This document shows, piece after piece, positions 7,741-16,371 of a stretch of 64,000 nt of DNA. Each line of letters begins with the position of its first letter. Position 1 is the stretch's first letter. The notes under the pieces are model-generated. The model had not been told where the DNA came from. It did not search any database and worked only from the letters and a program-made list of their open reading frames with translations. Made by a program: the position numbers and the translations under genes. The DNA comes from Speluncibacter jeojiensis (GTDB lineage Bacteria; Actinomycetota; Actinomycetes; Mycobacteriales; Mycobacteriaceae): the NCBI RefSeq assembly GCF_029589495.1, contig NZ_JAAIVF010000002.1, positions 434,001 to 498,000 on the forward strand, in the 5' to 3' direction.

Positions 7741-8931
7741 GTGGACAGGCTGCTCGTGAAGCTGTCGGGTCTAGACGCCGGCGCGGAGGCGGCGGTGCGG
7801 ATCATCGCGGCGTTCGACCGGCTCGTCGAGCGGCAGGTCCCGGTGGGTGCGTTGACTCGGGCCACCGCGGCGCTGGCCCAGTGCGCGGCGGGCATCGGTC
7901 GCCCCGACGACCCGGTCGTGCGTTTCGCACCGAACGGTGATCGGTTGGACGACGAGTATCCGGACGTGTGGCAGCCGCGGCGGTGTGGCGACGGCGTAAC
8001 GGTGTGGCTGGAAAGACCGGGTATTCCCAACGAATTGGACGATCTCATCCTCGAGCGGTTCGCCCTGGCCGCGTGCGCGCTGACGCCGTCGCGAGACGGA
8101 CTGCAGCCGCGGGATATCGCTGACCCGGCGCTCACGGAGGTGCTGATCTCCGGCTCCCATTCCGCGGAGGATCGCGCGCGGGCGATTCGGTTGCTCGGCC
8201 TGGATCCATACCGGCCGGTCCGAGTGGTCGCGGTGGCGACGACGAGCGGCGACAACGCGGATCTGGCTGCCAGGGCGCTGGTATCCCGAGTCCGGTCGGC
8301 GGTGGCGGGACGGGCCCGGGTGGCCCCGATCGGGTCGCTCGCGGCCGCCATTCTCCAACCGCGATCGGATCCGTCGATGGTGGTCTCGGACCTCGGAGGA
8401 GCGCCTGGGACCGCGGCCGCGCCGCACACATTGGCGGGCGTCGGCAGCGCCGTGCCGCCGCACCTGGCGCGACAGTCGTGGCTGCAGGGGAAGCTCGCGT
8501 TGAGGTTCGCCGCGGCCGGAACGGTGTCGGCGGTGATCGATCACGACCAACTCGGCGCAGTGGCGCTGTTGGCGGACGTACCGCCCGACCGGCTCGCTGC
8601 AAACCCGGACGTCGTCGCGCTTGCAGCTCTCACCACGACGGACGGTGGTCGCATCGAGCTGGAAGCCGTGGGCGCTTTGTGCCGCGCGGGCTCGCTCCGC
8701 CAGGCTGCGGCGTCATTGCACATGCACCACAGCACTGTGGCTGCCCGCATCGCGCGGGCAGAACTGAAGCTGGGCTGGAGCTTCGCTGACCCGTCCGATG
8801 TGCTGCGCGCGAGCATTGCACTGCATGCGTTGCAGCTGCTCCGTAGCTCGGCCGATGATGGCGCGTTTCCCGTGACGGCGGTGGTGAGCGGTTTCGGGGA
8901 GGCAACAGCCGTACGTCGGCATCTGGCCTGA
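7741..8931 (+). CDS. PucR/CdaR-type transcriptional regulator
   Basis: This is 396 residues from GTG 7741, fixed by AGGAGG ending six bases upstream; an in-frame ATG at 7678 lacks such a site. The C-terminus has the PucR HTH (GALCRAGSLRQAAASLHMHH then STVAARIARAELKLGW), in which a helix-turn-helix reads out stacked promoter sites. The middle (DDLILERFALAACALT; PVRVVAVATT) looks like the GGDEF-derived sensory part of this family. It sits 85 bases before an esterase gene on the same strand, so control of that gene is likely. The ligand is unknown. Confidence 0.75.
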   Translation: MDRLLVKLSGLDAGAEAAVRIIAAFDRLVERQVPVGALTRATAALAQCAAGIGRPDDPVVRFAPNGDRLDDEYPDVWQPRRCGDGVTVWLERPGIPNELDDLILERFALAACALTPSRDGLQPRDIADPALTEVLISGSHSAEDRARAIRLLGLDPYRPVRVVAVATTSGDNADLAARALVSRVRSAVAGRARVAPIGSLAAAILQPRSDPSMVVSDLGGAPGTAAAPHTLAGVGSAVPPHLARQSWLQGKLALRFAAAGTVSAVIDHDQLGAVALLADVPPDRLAANPDVVALAALTTTDGGRIELEAVGALCRAGSLRQAAASLHMHHSTVAARIARAELKLGWSFADPSDVLRASIALHALQLLRSSADDGAFPVTAVVSGFGEATAVRRHLA

Positions 8932-9016
8932 CATCCCCGACAGTTGGCGGTCGCCACGCGCTCGCCCGGTAGCTGATGATATGTCTCATCGCGAATCGTC
9001 CTATCGAGGAGAGCAA

Positions 9017-10006
9017 TTGAGTACGAGTGTGGGCAAAGCAGTTTCGATCCGTGCCCCGTACGATCCCGAACTCGAGGTCGGCCTGACGCATCTCCCGGCC
9101 GACATCTTCGGCACCGAGGACGGGCCCAGCAGCATCGAGGAGTCCCGGGCACTGATGGCGTCCTGGCGGCCGAGTGTGGAGAGTTTGACCCGCGGCGGCG
9201 CCGTGGTCGTCGACGAGCGGCAGGTTCCGGGGCCTGAGGGCGAACCCGACGTGACACTCCTGATCATGTCCCCGGCCCAGGGGAACGGCCCATGGCCGGT
9301 GATCTACCACGTTCACGGCGGCGCGATGGTTGCGGGCGATCGCTTCTACGGTGCGGAGTCGCTTGCGGATCTGGTTGTGGCGCTGAAGGTGGTAGTGGTG
9401 TCGGTGGAGTACCGGCTCGCTCCCGAGCATCAGCATCCGGCCCCGGTCGAAGACTGTTACGCCGGGTTGGAATGGGTGGCGGAGAATGCCGGCGGTCTGG
9501 GGATCGACTCCCGGCGCATCGTTGTCATGGGCGGGAGCGCCGGGTCTGCACTGGCGGCGTCGACGGCGCTGCTGGCGCGCGACCGGCGGGGACCGGTCAT
9601 CAGTCATCAGATCCTCGGATGCCCCATGCTGGACGACCGACTGCAGGGGCCATCCATTCATGCCCCCGATCTGCACAGCACCAACTTCCGGAAGATGCTG
9701 CAGCACAGTTGGGCGTCCCTGTTGGGCGACGCGGCCGGTGGGCCGGACGTCTCACCGTACGCGTCGCCGGCCCGTGCCGAGGACCTCTCCGGGCTGCCCC
9801 CGGCCTACATCGATGTGGGCAGCAGCGAAGTGCTGCTGAGCGAGGCGGTCGAGTACGCGACGCGGCTGTCGTACGCCGGTGTACCCGTGGAGCTGCACGT
9901 ATGGCCCGGGGCATTCCACGGCTTCAATTCCCTTGTCCCGCATGCCGCAGTGTCCCGCACGGCCAACGAGACCCGTCTGGCTTATCTGAGCCGCGCCCTG
10001 CTCTGA
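9017..10006 (+). CDS. HSL-type alpha/beta hydrolase (carboxylesterase)
   Basis: The hormone-sensitive-lipase family signatures are present: oxyanion-hole HGG (YHVHGGAMVAGD), nucleophile elbow GGSAGS and catalytic His in HGF (WPGAFHGFNSL). The usual acidic triad residue region reads DVGSSEVLLSEAVEYA, with Glu rather than Asp in one likely position. I chose TTG 9017 (329 residues) because GAGGAG lies five bases before it; ATG 8981 has no ribosome site. It probably hydrolyses short-chain esters in the cytoplasm and is likely controlled by the PucR-type protein encoded upstream. Confidence 0.8.
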   Translation: MSTSVGKAVSIRAPYDPELEVGLTHLPADIFGTEDGPSSIEESRALMASWRPSVESLTRGGAVVVDERQVPGPEGEPDVTLLIMSPAQGNGPWPVIYHVHGGAMVAGDRFYGAESLADLVVALKVVVVSVEYRLAPEHQHPAPVEDCYAGLEWVAENAGGLGIDSRRIVVMGGSAGSALAASTALLARDRRGPVISHQILGCPMLDDRLQGPSIHAPDLHSTNFRKMLQHSWASLLGDAAGGPDVSPYASPARAEDLSGLPPAYIDVGSSEVLLSEAVEYATRLSYAGVPVELHVWPGAFHGFNSLVPHAAVSRTANETRLAYLSRALL

Positions 10007-10021
10007 GACCCTGTCGGGTCT
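10006..10021 (+). terminator. Short hairpin after the esterase gene
   Basis: AGACCC and GGGTCT flank a TGTC loop immediately after the esterase stop, followed by T. The stem is short and the T-run weak, so termination is only possible. Confidence 0.3.
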
Positions 10022-10040
10022 TGCCTGCCAGATCCAAGGT

Positions 10041-10055
10041 GATTCAATCTGAATC
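10041..10055. promoter_or_regulatory. Inverted repeat before the HTH/zeta module
   Basis: GATTCA-ATC-TGAATC is a perfect dyad directly upstream of the AGGAGG ribosome site of the antitoxin gene. It is a likely operator for autoregulation by that HTH protein. Confidence 0.5.
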
Positions 10056-10068
10056 AGGAGGTGGTGTG

Positions 10069-10539
10069 ATGACGACCATCGACGGCCACGCCGAGCAGGA
10101 GTTGGTCCGTATCGCGGCTCGCTACCGGGTCGAGGACCTCGCGCTCAACCGGGCGATCTACCGGGCCTCCCACGAGGCCGGGCTGTCGCAAAGGCAGATC
10201 AGTGCCCGCGTGGGTGCGCACTCGCAGGCCACCATCCAGCGGATCCTGGCCTGGTTCGCCGAGAATCCGGCGCTGCTGCAGGAGACGCCCGCCGAGGTGA
10301 TCGACAAGCGTGACGCCGGCCTGATCGACGCAGCCGCGATGATGGAGACGTTGTTGAACTGGCCCTACACCTTCGGCGATGTACCGCACGTCGACGGCGT
10401 CGCCACCGACTCGCACACCACCGGCAACTGGGACGAGGTTGAGCAGGCGTATTACCAAGATCGACTCACCGACGACGAGTTCACCCGACTCGTCGAACGC
10501 AACACGGCCCGTCTCGAGCGCACGGCCCGCACTCAGTGA
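10069..10539 (+). CDS. HTH antitoxin of a zeta-toxin module
   Basis: The 156-residue protein has an XRE/sigma-like HTH at about residues 35-65 (ASHEAGLSQRQISARVGAHS then QATIQRILAWF) and an acidic C-terminal part (WDEVEQAYYQDRLTDDEFTR). AGGAGG lies seven bases before the ATG. Its stop overlaps the GTG of the zeta-like toxin gene (GTGA), the tight coupling seen in antitoxin/toxin pairs. It probably binds the 10041-10055 dyad and the toxin. It remains intact although the toxin gene is broken. Confidence 0.7.
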   Translation: MTTIDGHAEQELVRIAARYRVEDLALNRAIYRASHEAGLSQRQISARVGAHSQATIQRILAWFAENPALLQETPAEVIDKRDAGLIDAAAMMETLLNWPYTFGDVPHVDGVATDSHTTGNWDEVEQAYYQDRLTDDEFTRLVERNTARLERTARTQ

Positions 10540-11398
10540 CCGCAGCCGAGCCGCTGCGCGACGTTGTCGCCGCACAGCTGTCATTTTTGACCGCCCCGGG
10601 GCATGTCCTGAACACCGACTCTGATCGAAACACCTACATCCGCTACGCCGCCGACGTGCGCAGCGCGAAGTTCCGCAAGCGGGTCGTCGCCAAGTGCCTC
10701 GACCGGCAGAATCCGGTGCGAGGTGGTCTGTCCGCGATGATCTCGGCCGGAGCCCCGGGTGCCGGCAAGAGCACCGCGTTGCGTGCGCGCGCACCAGACT
10801 TGGACGGTTACCGGATCCTGGACGCCGACATCGTCAAGGACGCGCTGCTCGAGTAGGCCCTGACCGAGGGATCTACGACGACATCCTGGCGCGCCCACTG
10901 CCCGACGGCGAGGCCGTCGCGCCGCGTGAGTTGGCGGGGCTCGTCCATCACGAATCGATCCGGCTGATCGATCAGATCCGCCGAATCTGCATCGCGCAAC
11001 GCGAGAACATCGTGGTGGAAGGCACTCTCAGCTGGAGGGGACAGGCGCCGCGGCTCGTCACCGAACTCGCGCAAGGCGACTACCAGCGGGTGGAGGTCAT
11101 CGCCATCGACGCCGACCGCACCACCTGCCACGAGCAGGCCCTGGCCCGCTGGTGGCGCGGCCGCCGCCGATGGGTAGGGGGCACCGATCTGCTCGGCGGC
11201 CGCTTCACTCCCCCGGCCGCGATCGACATCTGCTTCACGGATACCGAACTTTCCAGGTGCGCACAGCACGCCGTCGAGCTCGCCGAACTCGCCTCAGCGG
11301 CCGTCGGCGACACCCACGTGACGATCCTCCGCGGCAGCGCTACCGGCGAGTGGGAAACGATCCTCAATCGGACCCGGCCGGACTCGTCGACGTCCTGA
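10536..11398 (+). pseudogene. Zeta-toxin-like kinase, interrupted
   Basis: The first part (10536-10856) has a Walker A loop (SAGAPGAGKSTAL) and the zeta-type catalytic Asp region (ILDADIVKDALLE), then stops at TAG 10854. Homologous sequence resumes in the -1 frame (IYDDILARPLPDGEAVAPRE; VVEGTLSWRGQAPRLV; ARWWRGRRRWVGGTDLLGGRF) to 11398. At least a one-base deletion near 10870 plus a nonsense change is needed to explain it. Zeta toxins phosphorylate UDP-N-acetylglucosamine and block wall synthesis. Here the product should be inactive, unless the break is a sequencing error or bypassed by frameshifting. Confidence 0.75.
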
Positions 11399-11510
11399 AT
11401 CGGGTGATCACCGGTGCGGCGGGCAGCTTTTCGTCACCTCGCACGCGTCTCTCTGGCCACGGCGAAGCCCCCGCGAGAGGATGCCCCACCGTCGGCTGTC
11501 GCCCCCACCA

Positions 11511-11538
11511 GCTGTGACCGCCACCCGGCGGTCACAGC
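11511..11538 (-). terminator. Strong hairpin between the zeta remnant and the lipase gene
   Basis: GCTGTGACCGCC and GGCGGTCACAGC form a perfect 12-bp stem around ACCC. It lies 13 bases beyond the lipase stop (minus strand) and can serve both converging units. Confidence 0.65.
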
Positions 11539-11551
11539 CGACCCGCATCCG

Positions 11552-12805
11552 TCAGTCGCAACCCACAGGCACCGGCTTGCCGGCGAAGCGGTCGGCCATC
11601 CACGGCCCGGCCTCCGGCAGCGCGAGCCCACCGGGGATCGAGTGATCGACCACCGGCGCGACGTGCGGCAGCGCGTACTCACGGTAGGTGACATCGGCGC
11701 CGAGTGCGCACCACTCGTGCACCAGCCCTTCGACATTCGACGGCGGGACCAGGTCATCGGAGGTGCTGTTGGTGACAAACACGGGCACGGTCGGTTTGAT
11801 CAGTCCGATGCGCTGCGCGTCGACGACGGACTTGATCGGCTCCTCGGTCAGGTGGTCACCGATCGACCTGCCATCGCTGGTGAACTCACTGCTGTGGTGG
11901 AACCCGAACTGCGCGATGGTCTCCGACTCACACTGGGTGGAAACGTCCTCGAGGAACTGGCGCCCCTTGTCGTTGAGTGCGGCCTCCACGGCCGGCTTGA
12001 TCTGCGGGTAGTCCTCCACCAGCCCGTTGGTCGTGTAGCCGATGGCGCCCATCAGCGCGGTGCCGTCGATGTACTTCGCGGTGGCCGCCAGGTCGGCCGG
12101 CGGCGCCCCGACGAAGCCGCCGACAACGTGGAGTTCCGGCGCGTAGGACGGGAGCTGCTCCACCGCTGACGCAACCGCACCGCCGCCCTGCGAATACCCC
12201 CACAGCGCGACCGGCGCATCCTTCGGGATCGACGGATCGCCGAGTCGCAGCGCCGCCCGGCCCATGTCGATCACGGTGTGCGCCTGTGAGAGTCGGTTCA
12301 TGTACGGATGGATTCCGGGGGTGCCCAGGCCCTCGAAGTCGGTGACCGCCACCGCGTAGCCTTCGGCGAGCATCGGGATGATCGTGGCCGCCTCGTACTC
12401 GCCGCCGCTCGCGAACAGCTTCGACGGCGCGCACTGGTCGCCCTGCCCCTGCGTCCCGGGCCCGTCGACCACCAGCGGCCGCGGCCCGGGTCCGCGCCAC
12501 GGGCCGTCCGGGACGAACACGGTGCCGGTCACCGCGATCGGCCGATCGTGGGTGTCGCGACTCAGGTACATCACCTTCGTCGTCGTGACCGGCCCCTTGA
12601 TCGCCGTCGTCGGGAATCCGGAGGGCTCGGTGCGGATCACGTCGCCCGGTGCACCCGCCGGAAGCGGCGACGGCGGCTGATAGAACGCGTCGCCGGCCGG
12701 CGCCGGACTCGCCGCCGCCACCGTCTGCACCGCCGCCGTCGGCACCGCCATCGCGGCGACCGTCAGCCCCGCCAACATCGTCGCCTTCACCGTCGTACAC
12801 CCCAC
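11552..12805 (-). CDS. Secreted lipase, LIP family
   Basis: About 417 residues from GTG 12805, which follows GGGGAGAG; upstream in-frame starts lack a site and would bury the signal peptide. The N-terminus is a Sec signal ending near AAAS (LAGLTVAAMAVPTAAVQTVA). The fold is that of the secretory lipase (LIP) family, with nucleophile elbow GYSQGG in APVALWGYSQGGGAV, Asp in TSDDLVPPSNVEGLV and a late His in ALPHVAPV. It should hydrolyse acylglycerols or other esters outside the cell. A related enzyme is encoded at 62171-63466. The gene is divergent from the ceramidase-like gene, with a 211-base gap. Confidence 0.8.
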   Translation of the reverse strand: MGCTTVKATMLAGLTVAAMAVPTAAVQTVAAASPAPAGDAFYQPPSPLPAGAPGDVIRTEPSGFPTTAIKGPVTTTKVMYLSRDTHDRPIAVTGTVFVPDGPWRGPGPRPLVVDGPGTQGQGDQCAPSKLFASGGEYEAATIIPMLAEGYAVAVTDFEGLGTPGIHPYMNRLSQAHTVIDMGRAALRLGDPSIPKDAPVALWGYSQGGGAVASAVEQLPSYAPELHVVGGFVGAPPADLAATAKYIDGTALMGAIGYTTNGLVEDYPQIKPAVEAALNDKGRQFLEDVSTQCESETIAQFGFHHSSEFTSDGRSIGDHLTEEPIKSVVDAQRIGLIKPTVPVFVTNSTSDDLVPPSNVEGLVHEWCALGADVTYREYALPHVAPVVDHSIPGGLALPEAGPWMADRFAGKPVPVGCD

Positions 12806-13016
12806 GGGCTCTCCCCTTCCATCGGGCCGCTCTCGCCATCCCGTACCGACGCGAGACACCACTGGCCACTGTGAGTCGGATCATATCCACCGATCTGGAC
12901 AAGCGTCCACCATCGGCGGGCCCGATTCACCGTGCCGCGCCGACGGCTCCGGCCAGGTTCACGAAATCGGTCGCGCGGACGGTTTCCCCGACAGCCCCGA
13001 TGGGTTAGCTTGAGCC

Positions 13017-14981
13017 ATGCGCCGCAACCCGCTGCACGACTTCGCCGACCCGGCCTTCGAGCGGATGCGGATCGCGGTGACCACCCCGACACACTCCGAA
13101 CTCCCCTGGGAGGAAAGACTTCTCGCCGGGTGCGCGGAGGTCGACATCACGCCGCCGCCGGGGATGCCGAAGGCCGGACACTCCAAGAACGCCCACGACG
13201 GCACCGGCTTCCGCACGCGCCTGCGGGCGCGGGTCCTGCACCTGCGTGCCGGACACAGCTCGCTGACCCTGATCGCGTGCGATCTGCTCAGCGGCTCGGC
13301 GATCGTGCACCGCCTGCTCGCCGACCAGCTCGCTGACGACACCGACGTCCGGCTGCCGGGACTGTTCCTGGGCGCCACCCACACCCACGCGGGGCCCGGC
13401 CAGTTCAGCGGCAGCGAGTTCTACAACCGGTGGTCGTCCAACCGCCCCGGTTTCGACCCCGCCTACACAGGCTTCCTCGTCGACCAACTGGCCGCGGCGG
13501 TACGCACCGCGGTCGCCGGGCGTCGGCCCGCCCGGCTCGCCTTCGGCTCCACCGAGGTGTGGGGATACACCCGTAACCGCTCGCTGCCGGCGCACGTGCG
13601 AAACGCAACCGAGACCGACAAACGCACGGAGCCGCAACGCAAGTACACCGCGGTCAACCCGTGGCTGCACCTGCTGCGAGTGGACACCGACGGCACCGGC
13701 CAGGCCGAGGGATCGGTGCCGATGGCGGCGTTCGCCTGGTTCTCCATCCACGGCACCGGCATCAGCCATCACGACCGGTCCTACAACGCGGACGTCTGGG
13801 CGTATCTGACCGGTGAACTCGCCCAACGCGTGCACGACCGCACCGGCACCCGTCCGGTCGTCGGCGCGGTCGAGGGCACGCACGGCGACATGACCCCGGC
13901 CGTGCGCCCGGGCATGCTGGTGTTCCCCGAAGCGGAGCGGGTGGGCCGCGGCATCGGGGCGGCGGCCGCGGAACTGCACGCGCGTCTCGGCGAGAGCCTG
14001 CATTCCAGAGTCGATCTCGCCGCCGGGCTGCGGGAGGTCGACATGTCCGCGCACCCCGAGGTCGCGGGCATACGGCTACCCGAGCCGCGGATCGGTGTCG
14101 CCAAGCTCGCCGGCGCCCAGGAGAACACCACACCGCTGCTCGACCGGATCCCGCCGTTCCGGCCGGGCTGCCCGCGCCGGCCGCACGGAATGCAGGCCGA
14201 AAAGCGGGTGGTGGCAGGCGAACCCGCGCATCGCGTGGTCAACCCCACGGCGAGCTTCCCGCAGTTCATGCCGGTACAGCTGCTGCGGATCGACGACGTC
14301 GCGATCCTCGGCCTGCCCTTCGAGGTGACCGTGGCGGCCGGGCGCCGCATCGCCGACGCCGTTCGCGCCCGCTCCGACGCGGAGACGGTTGTGGTCTCCT
14401 CGCTCGCGAACGACCACTGCGACTACCTCACCACCGCAGAGGAATACGCCGCGCAGTACTACGAGGGCGCGAGCACCCTGTACGGCCCACGGCAGCAGGA
14501 GTTCGTCGCCGCCTGCGCCGCGGACCTCGCCGAGGATCTCGCCGAGGGCGGCGTGGTCGCCGACGTGCCCGGTCATCGTGTCTTCGACTTCACCGTCCGG
14601 CACTACCGTGCCCGACCCGACGGCGTCCCCGCTCCGCGCCGCGCCGAGAGGGCGCGGTTCGTCGACGCCACCGCGGTCGAGGACGCGCACTGGAGGATGG
14701 AGTGGTCGGACGTCGGCCCCGGCGATCTGCACTGGCACGCACCGCTGGTGCGCGTTCAGACCGAACTCGAGGACGGCTCGTGGGCGCCGGCCGCGCAGGA
14801 CGGACTGCCGGTGGACGACCAGGGCTGGCGGGTCGGCGTCGAATACCTCGGCGGCAGCGGGGGACGCCACCGGTACGTCACCCGGTGGTTCGCACCGCCG
14901 CTCGGCCGCCCGGGACGGCATCGCTTCGTGTTGTGCGCCAACGCCGGACAGCCGGAGATCGCCGGTCAGCCTTTCGACTGA
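13017..14981 (+). CDS. Neutral/alkaline ceramidase-like amidohydrolase
   Basis: The 654-residue protein fits the neutral ceramidase family: N-terminal LLAGCAEVDITPPPGMPKAGH, zinc-site sequence ATHTHAGPGQFSG (His122, His124), WFSIHGTGISHHDRSYNADV, and a C-terminal immunoglobulin-like part (LHWHAPLVRVQTELEDGSW). These enzymes cut the N-acyl bond of ceramide. The usual nucleophile motif GDVSPN reads GDMTPA here, placing Thr293 where Ser is expected. No signal peptide is visible, whereas many family members are secreted. Substrate and activity are therefore uncertain. The 3' end overlaps the convergent permease gene by 16 bases. Confidence 0.8.
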   Translation: MRRNPLHDFADPAFERMRIAVTTPTHSELPWEERLLAGCAEVDITPPPGMPKAGHSKNAHDGTGFRTRLRARVLHLRAGHSSLTLIACDLLSGSAIVHRLLADQLADDTDVRLPGLFLGATHTHAGPGQFSGSEFYNRWSSNRPGFDPAYTGFLVDQLAAAVRTAVAGRRPARLAFGSTEVWGYTRNRSLPAHVRNATETDKRTEPQRKYTAVNPWLHLLRVDTDGTGQAEGSVPMAAFAWFSIHGTGISHHDRSYNADVWAYLTGELAQRVHDRTGTRPVVGAVEGTHGDMTPAVRPGMLVFPEAERVGRGIGAAAAELHARLGESLHSRVDLAAGLREVDMSAHPEVAGIRLPEPRIGVAKLAGAQENTTPLLDRIPPFRPGCPRRPHGMQAEKRVVAGEPAHRVVNPTASFPQFMPVQLLRIDDVAILGLPFEVTVAAGRRIADAVRARSDAETVVVSSLANDHCDYLTTAEEYAAQYYEGASTLYGPRQQEFVAACAADLAEDLAEGGVVADVPGHRVFDFTVRHYRARPDGVPAPRRAERARFVDATAVEDAHWRMEWSDVGPGDLHWHAPLVRVQTELEDGSWAPAAQDGLPVDDQGWRVGVEYLGGSGGRHRYVTRWFAPPLGRPGRHRFVLCANAGQPEIAGQPFD

Positions 14982-16333
14982 GCGCCGTCCGGGTCCTTAC
15001 CCTTCCCACCTTCCGCACCCGAATCCCGTCGGGCCGAATCCTGTCGGCCCGACACCGGATCCACGGCAGGCTGGTTGCCGTTGTCCTGCTTGACCGCACC
15101 CCAACGCAGCCAGCCGCCCCGCTCGTACTCAGGTACCGGGTACGGCTCGTCGGCACGCGCCGAATACAGCGGTTCGCCGGAGTCACGCTCCGCATCGGCG
15201 ATCGCCTCCGGATCGTCCGACATCAGCGAGCGGATCGCAGTGTTGAGCACCGCGACCAGGGGGACCGCGAGCAGACCGCCGATGATGCCCGCCAGCACGA
15301 TGCCGGTGGTGATCGCCAGCACGACCGCGAGCGGGTGGATCCGCACGGCGCGGCCGAGCAGCAACGGCTGCAGCACGTGTCCCTCGAGCTGCATCACCGC
15401 GACCACGATCGCCAACGTCAGCAGGGCGCTGAGCAGACCCTTGGTGACCAGCGCGACGAACACCGCGACGCAGCCGGCGAGGACCGCACCGACGATCGGG
15501 ATGAAGGCGCCGATGAACACCAACGAGGCCAGCGGCAGCGCCAGCGGGACACCGATCACCGCGAGGCCCGCGCCGATCCCGATCGCGTCCACGGCGGCCA
15601 CGGCGACCGTTGCGCGCACGTAGCCGACGAGCGAACCGAACCCCAATGTTCCTGCGGTACGAACCTTTTCACGCGTGCCCTTCGGGACGATGCGCGTGCA
15701 GAACTCCCAGATCTGCCGGCCGCTGTAGAGCAGGAAGATGGTCGTGAACAGCGTCAACAGCGCACCGGTGAGGATCTCGCCGATCACCGTGGCCGTCGTC
15801 AGCGCGCCGCTGGTCAGCGCGTCCTGGTGGGTCTGCAGGGACTTGACGATCGAGTCGCCCGCATTGCGGATCTGGGTGTCCGAAAAGTGCAGCGGCCCCT
15901 CGGTGAGCCAGTTCTGCATCCGCTTGACGCTGTCGGTGACCTGGCTGGTCAGCTGCGGCAACCCGTCGACGAACTGCTCGATGACGAAGGTGAGGATGCC
16001 GGCGATCACCCCGAGTCCCGCGAGGATCACCACGATCACCCCGAGCGCGCGGGGCACTCCCCTGCGCTGCATCCAGTCCACCATCGGCGCCAGGAACGCC
16101 GTCGCCAGCAGCGCCAGACACACGGGGATCACCACCGTGTTGAGCCGGTGCACCACATAGCCCAGGGCCAACAGTCCGGCGAGCAGGACCAGCAGCCGCC
16201 ACGTCCACGCGGCGCCCACCCGCACCAGCGGATGCACGTAGACCTCGGGGCGCAACCTCGCCGGTTCCGCGGCACCGGCGGCGCCCTGCGAGGTGGTGTC
16301 GCGGGCCGAGTCGGGATGCTCGTGTGCACTCAC
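14966..16333 (-). CDS. AI-2E family (UPF0118) membrane transporter
   Basis: 455 residues with about eight membrane segments in the UPF0118 pattern: two N-terminal helices (LLVLLAGLLALGYVV; VVIPVCLALLATAFLAPMVD), a large soluble segment (QFVDGLPQLTSQVTDSVKRM), then a C-terminal helix bundle (PLALPLASLVFIGAFIPIVG; ILAGIIGGLLAVPLVAVLN-like). The hydrophilic Asp/Arg-rich tail (GGKGKDPDGAQSKG) is cytoplasmic. The family exports signals or other solutes, but the substrate cannot be read. It is convergent with the ceramidase-like gene and divergent from the cyclase gene, with only 38 bases between starts. Confidence 0.8.
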   Translation of the reverse strand: MSAHEHPDSARDTTSQGAAGAAEPARLRPEVYVHPLVRVGAAWTWRLLVLLAGLLALGYVVHRLNTVVIPVCLALLATAFLAPMVDWMQRRGVPRALGVIVVILAGLGVIAGILTFVIEQFVDGLPQLTSQVTDSVKRMQNWLTEGPLHFSDTQIRNAGDSIVKSLQTHQDALTSGALTTATVIGEILTGALLTLFTTIFLLYSGRQIWEFCTRIVPKGTREKVRTAGTLGFGSLVGYVRATVAVAAVDAIGIGAGLAVIGVPLALPLASLVFIGAFIPIVGAVLAGCVAVFVALVTKGLLSALLTLAIVVAVMQLEGHVLQPLLLGRAVRIHPLAVVLAITTGIVLAGIIGGLLAVPLVAVLNTAIRSLMSDDPEAIADAERDSGEPLYSARADEPYPVPEYERGGWLRWGAVKQDNGNQPAVDPVSGRQDSARRDSGAEGGKGKDPDGAQSKG

Positions 16334-16371
16334 CCGGCTCAGCGTAACGGGACCGCATTAGGTTGGTCCGG

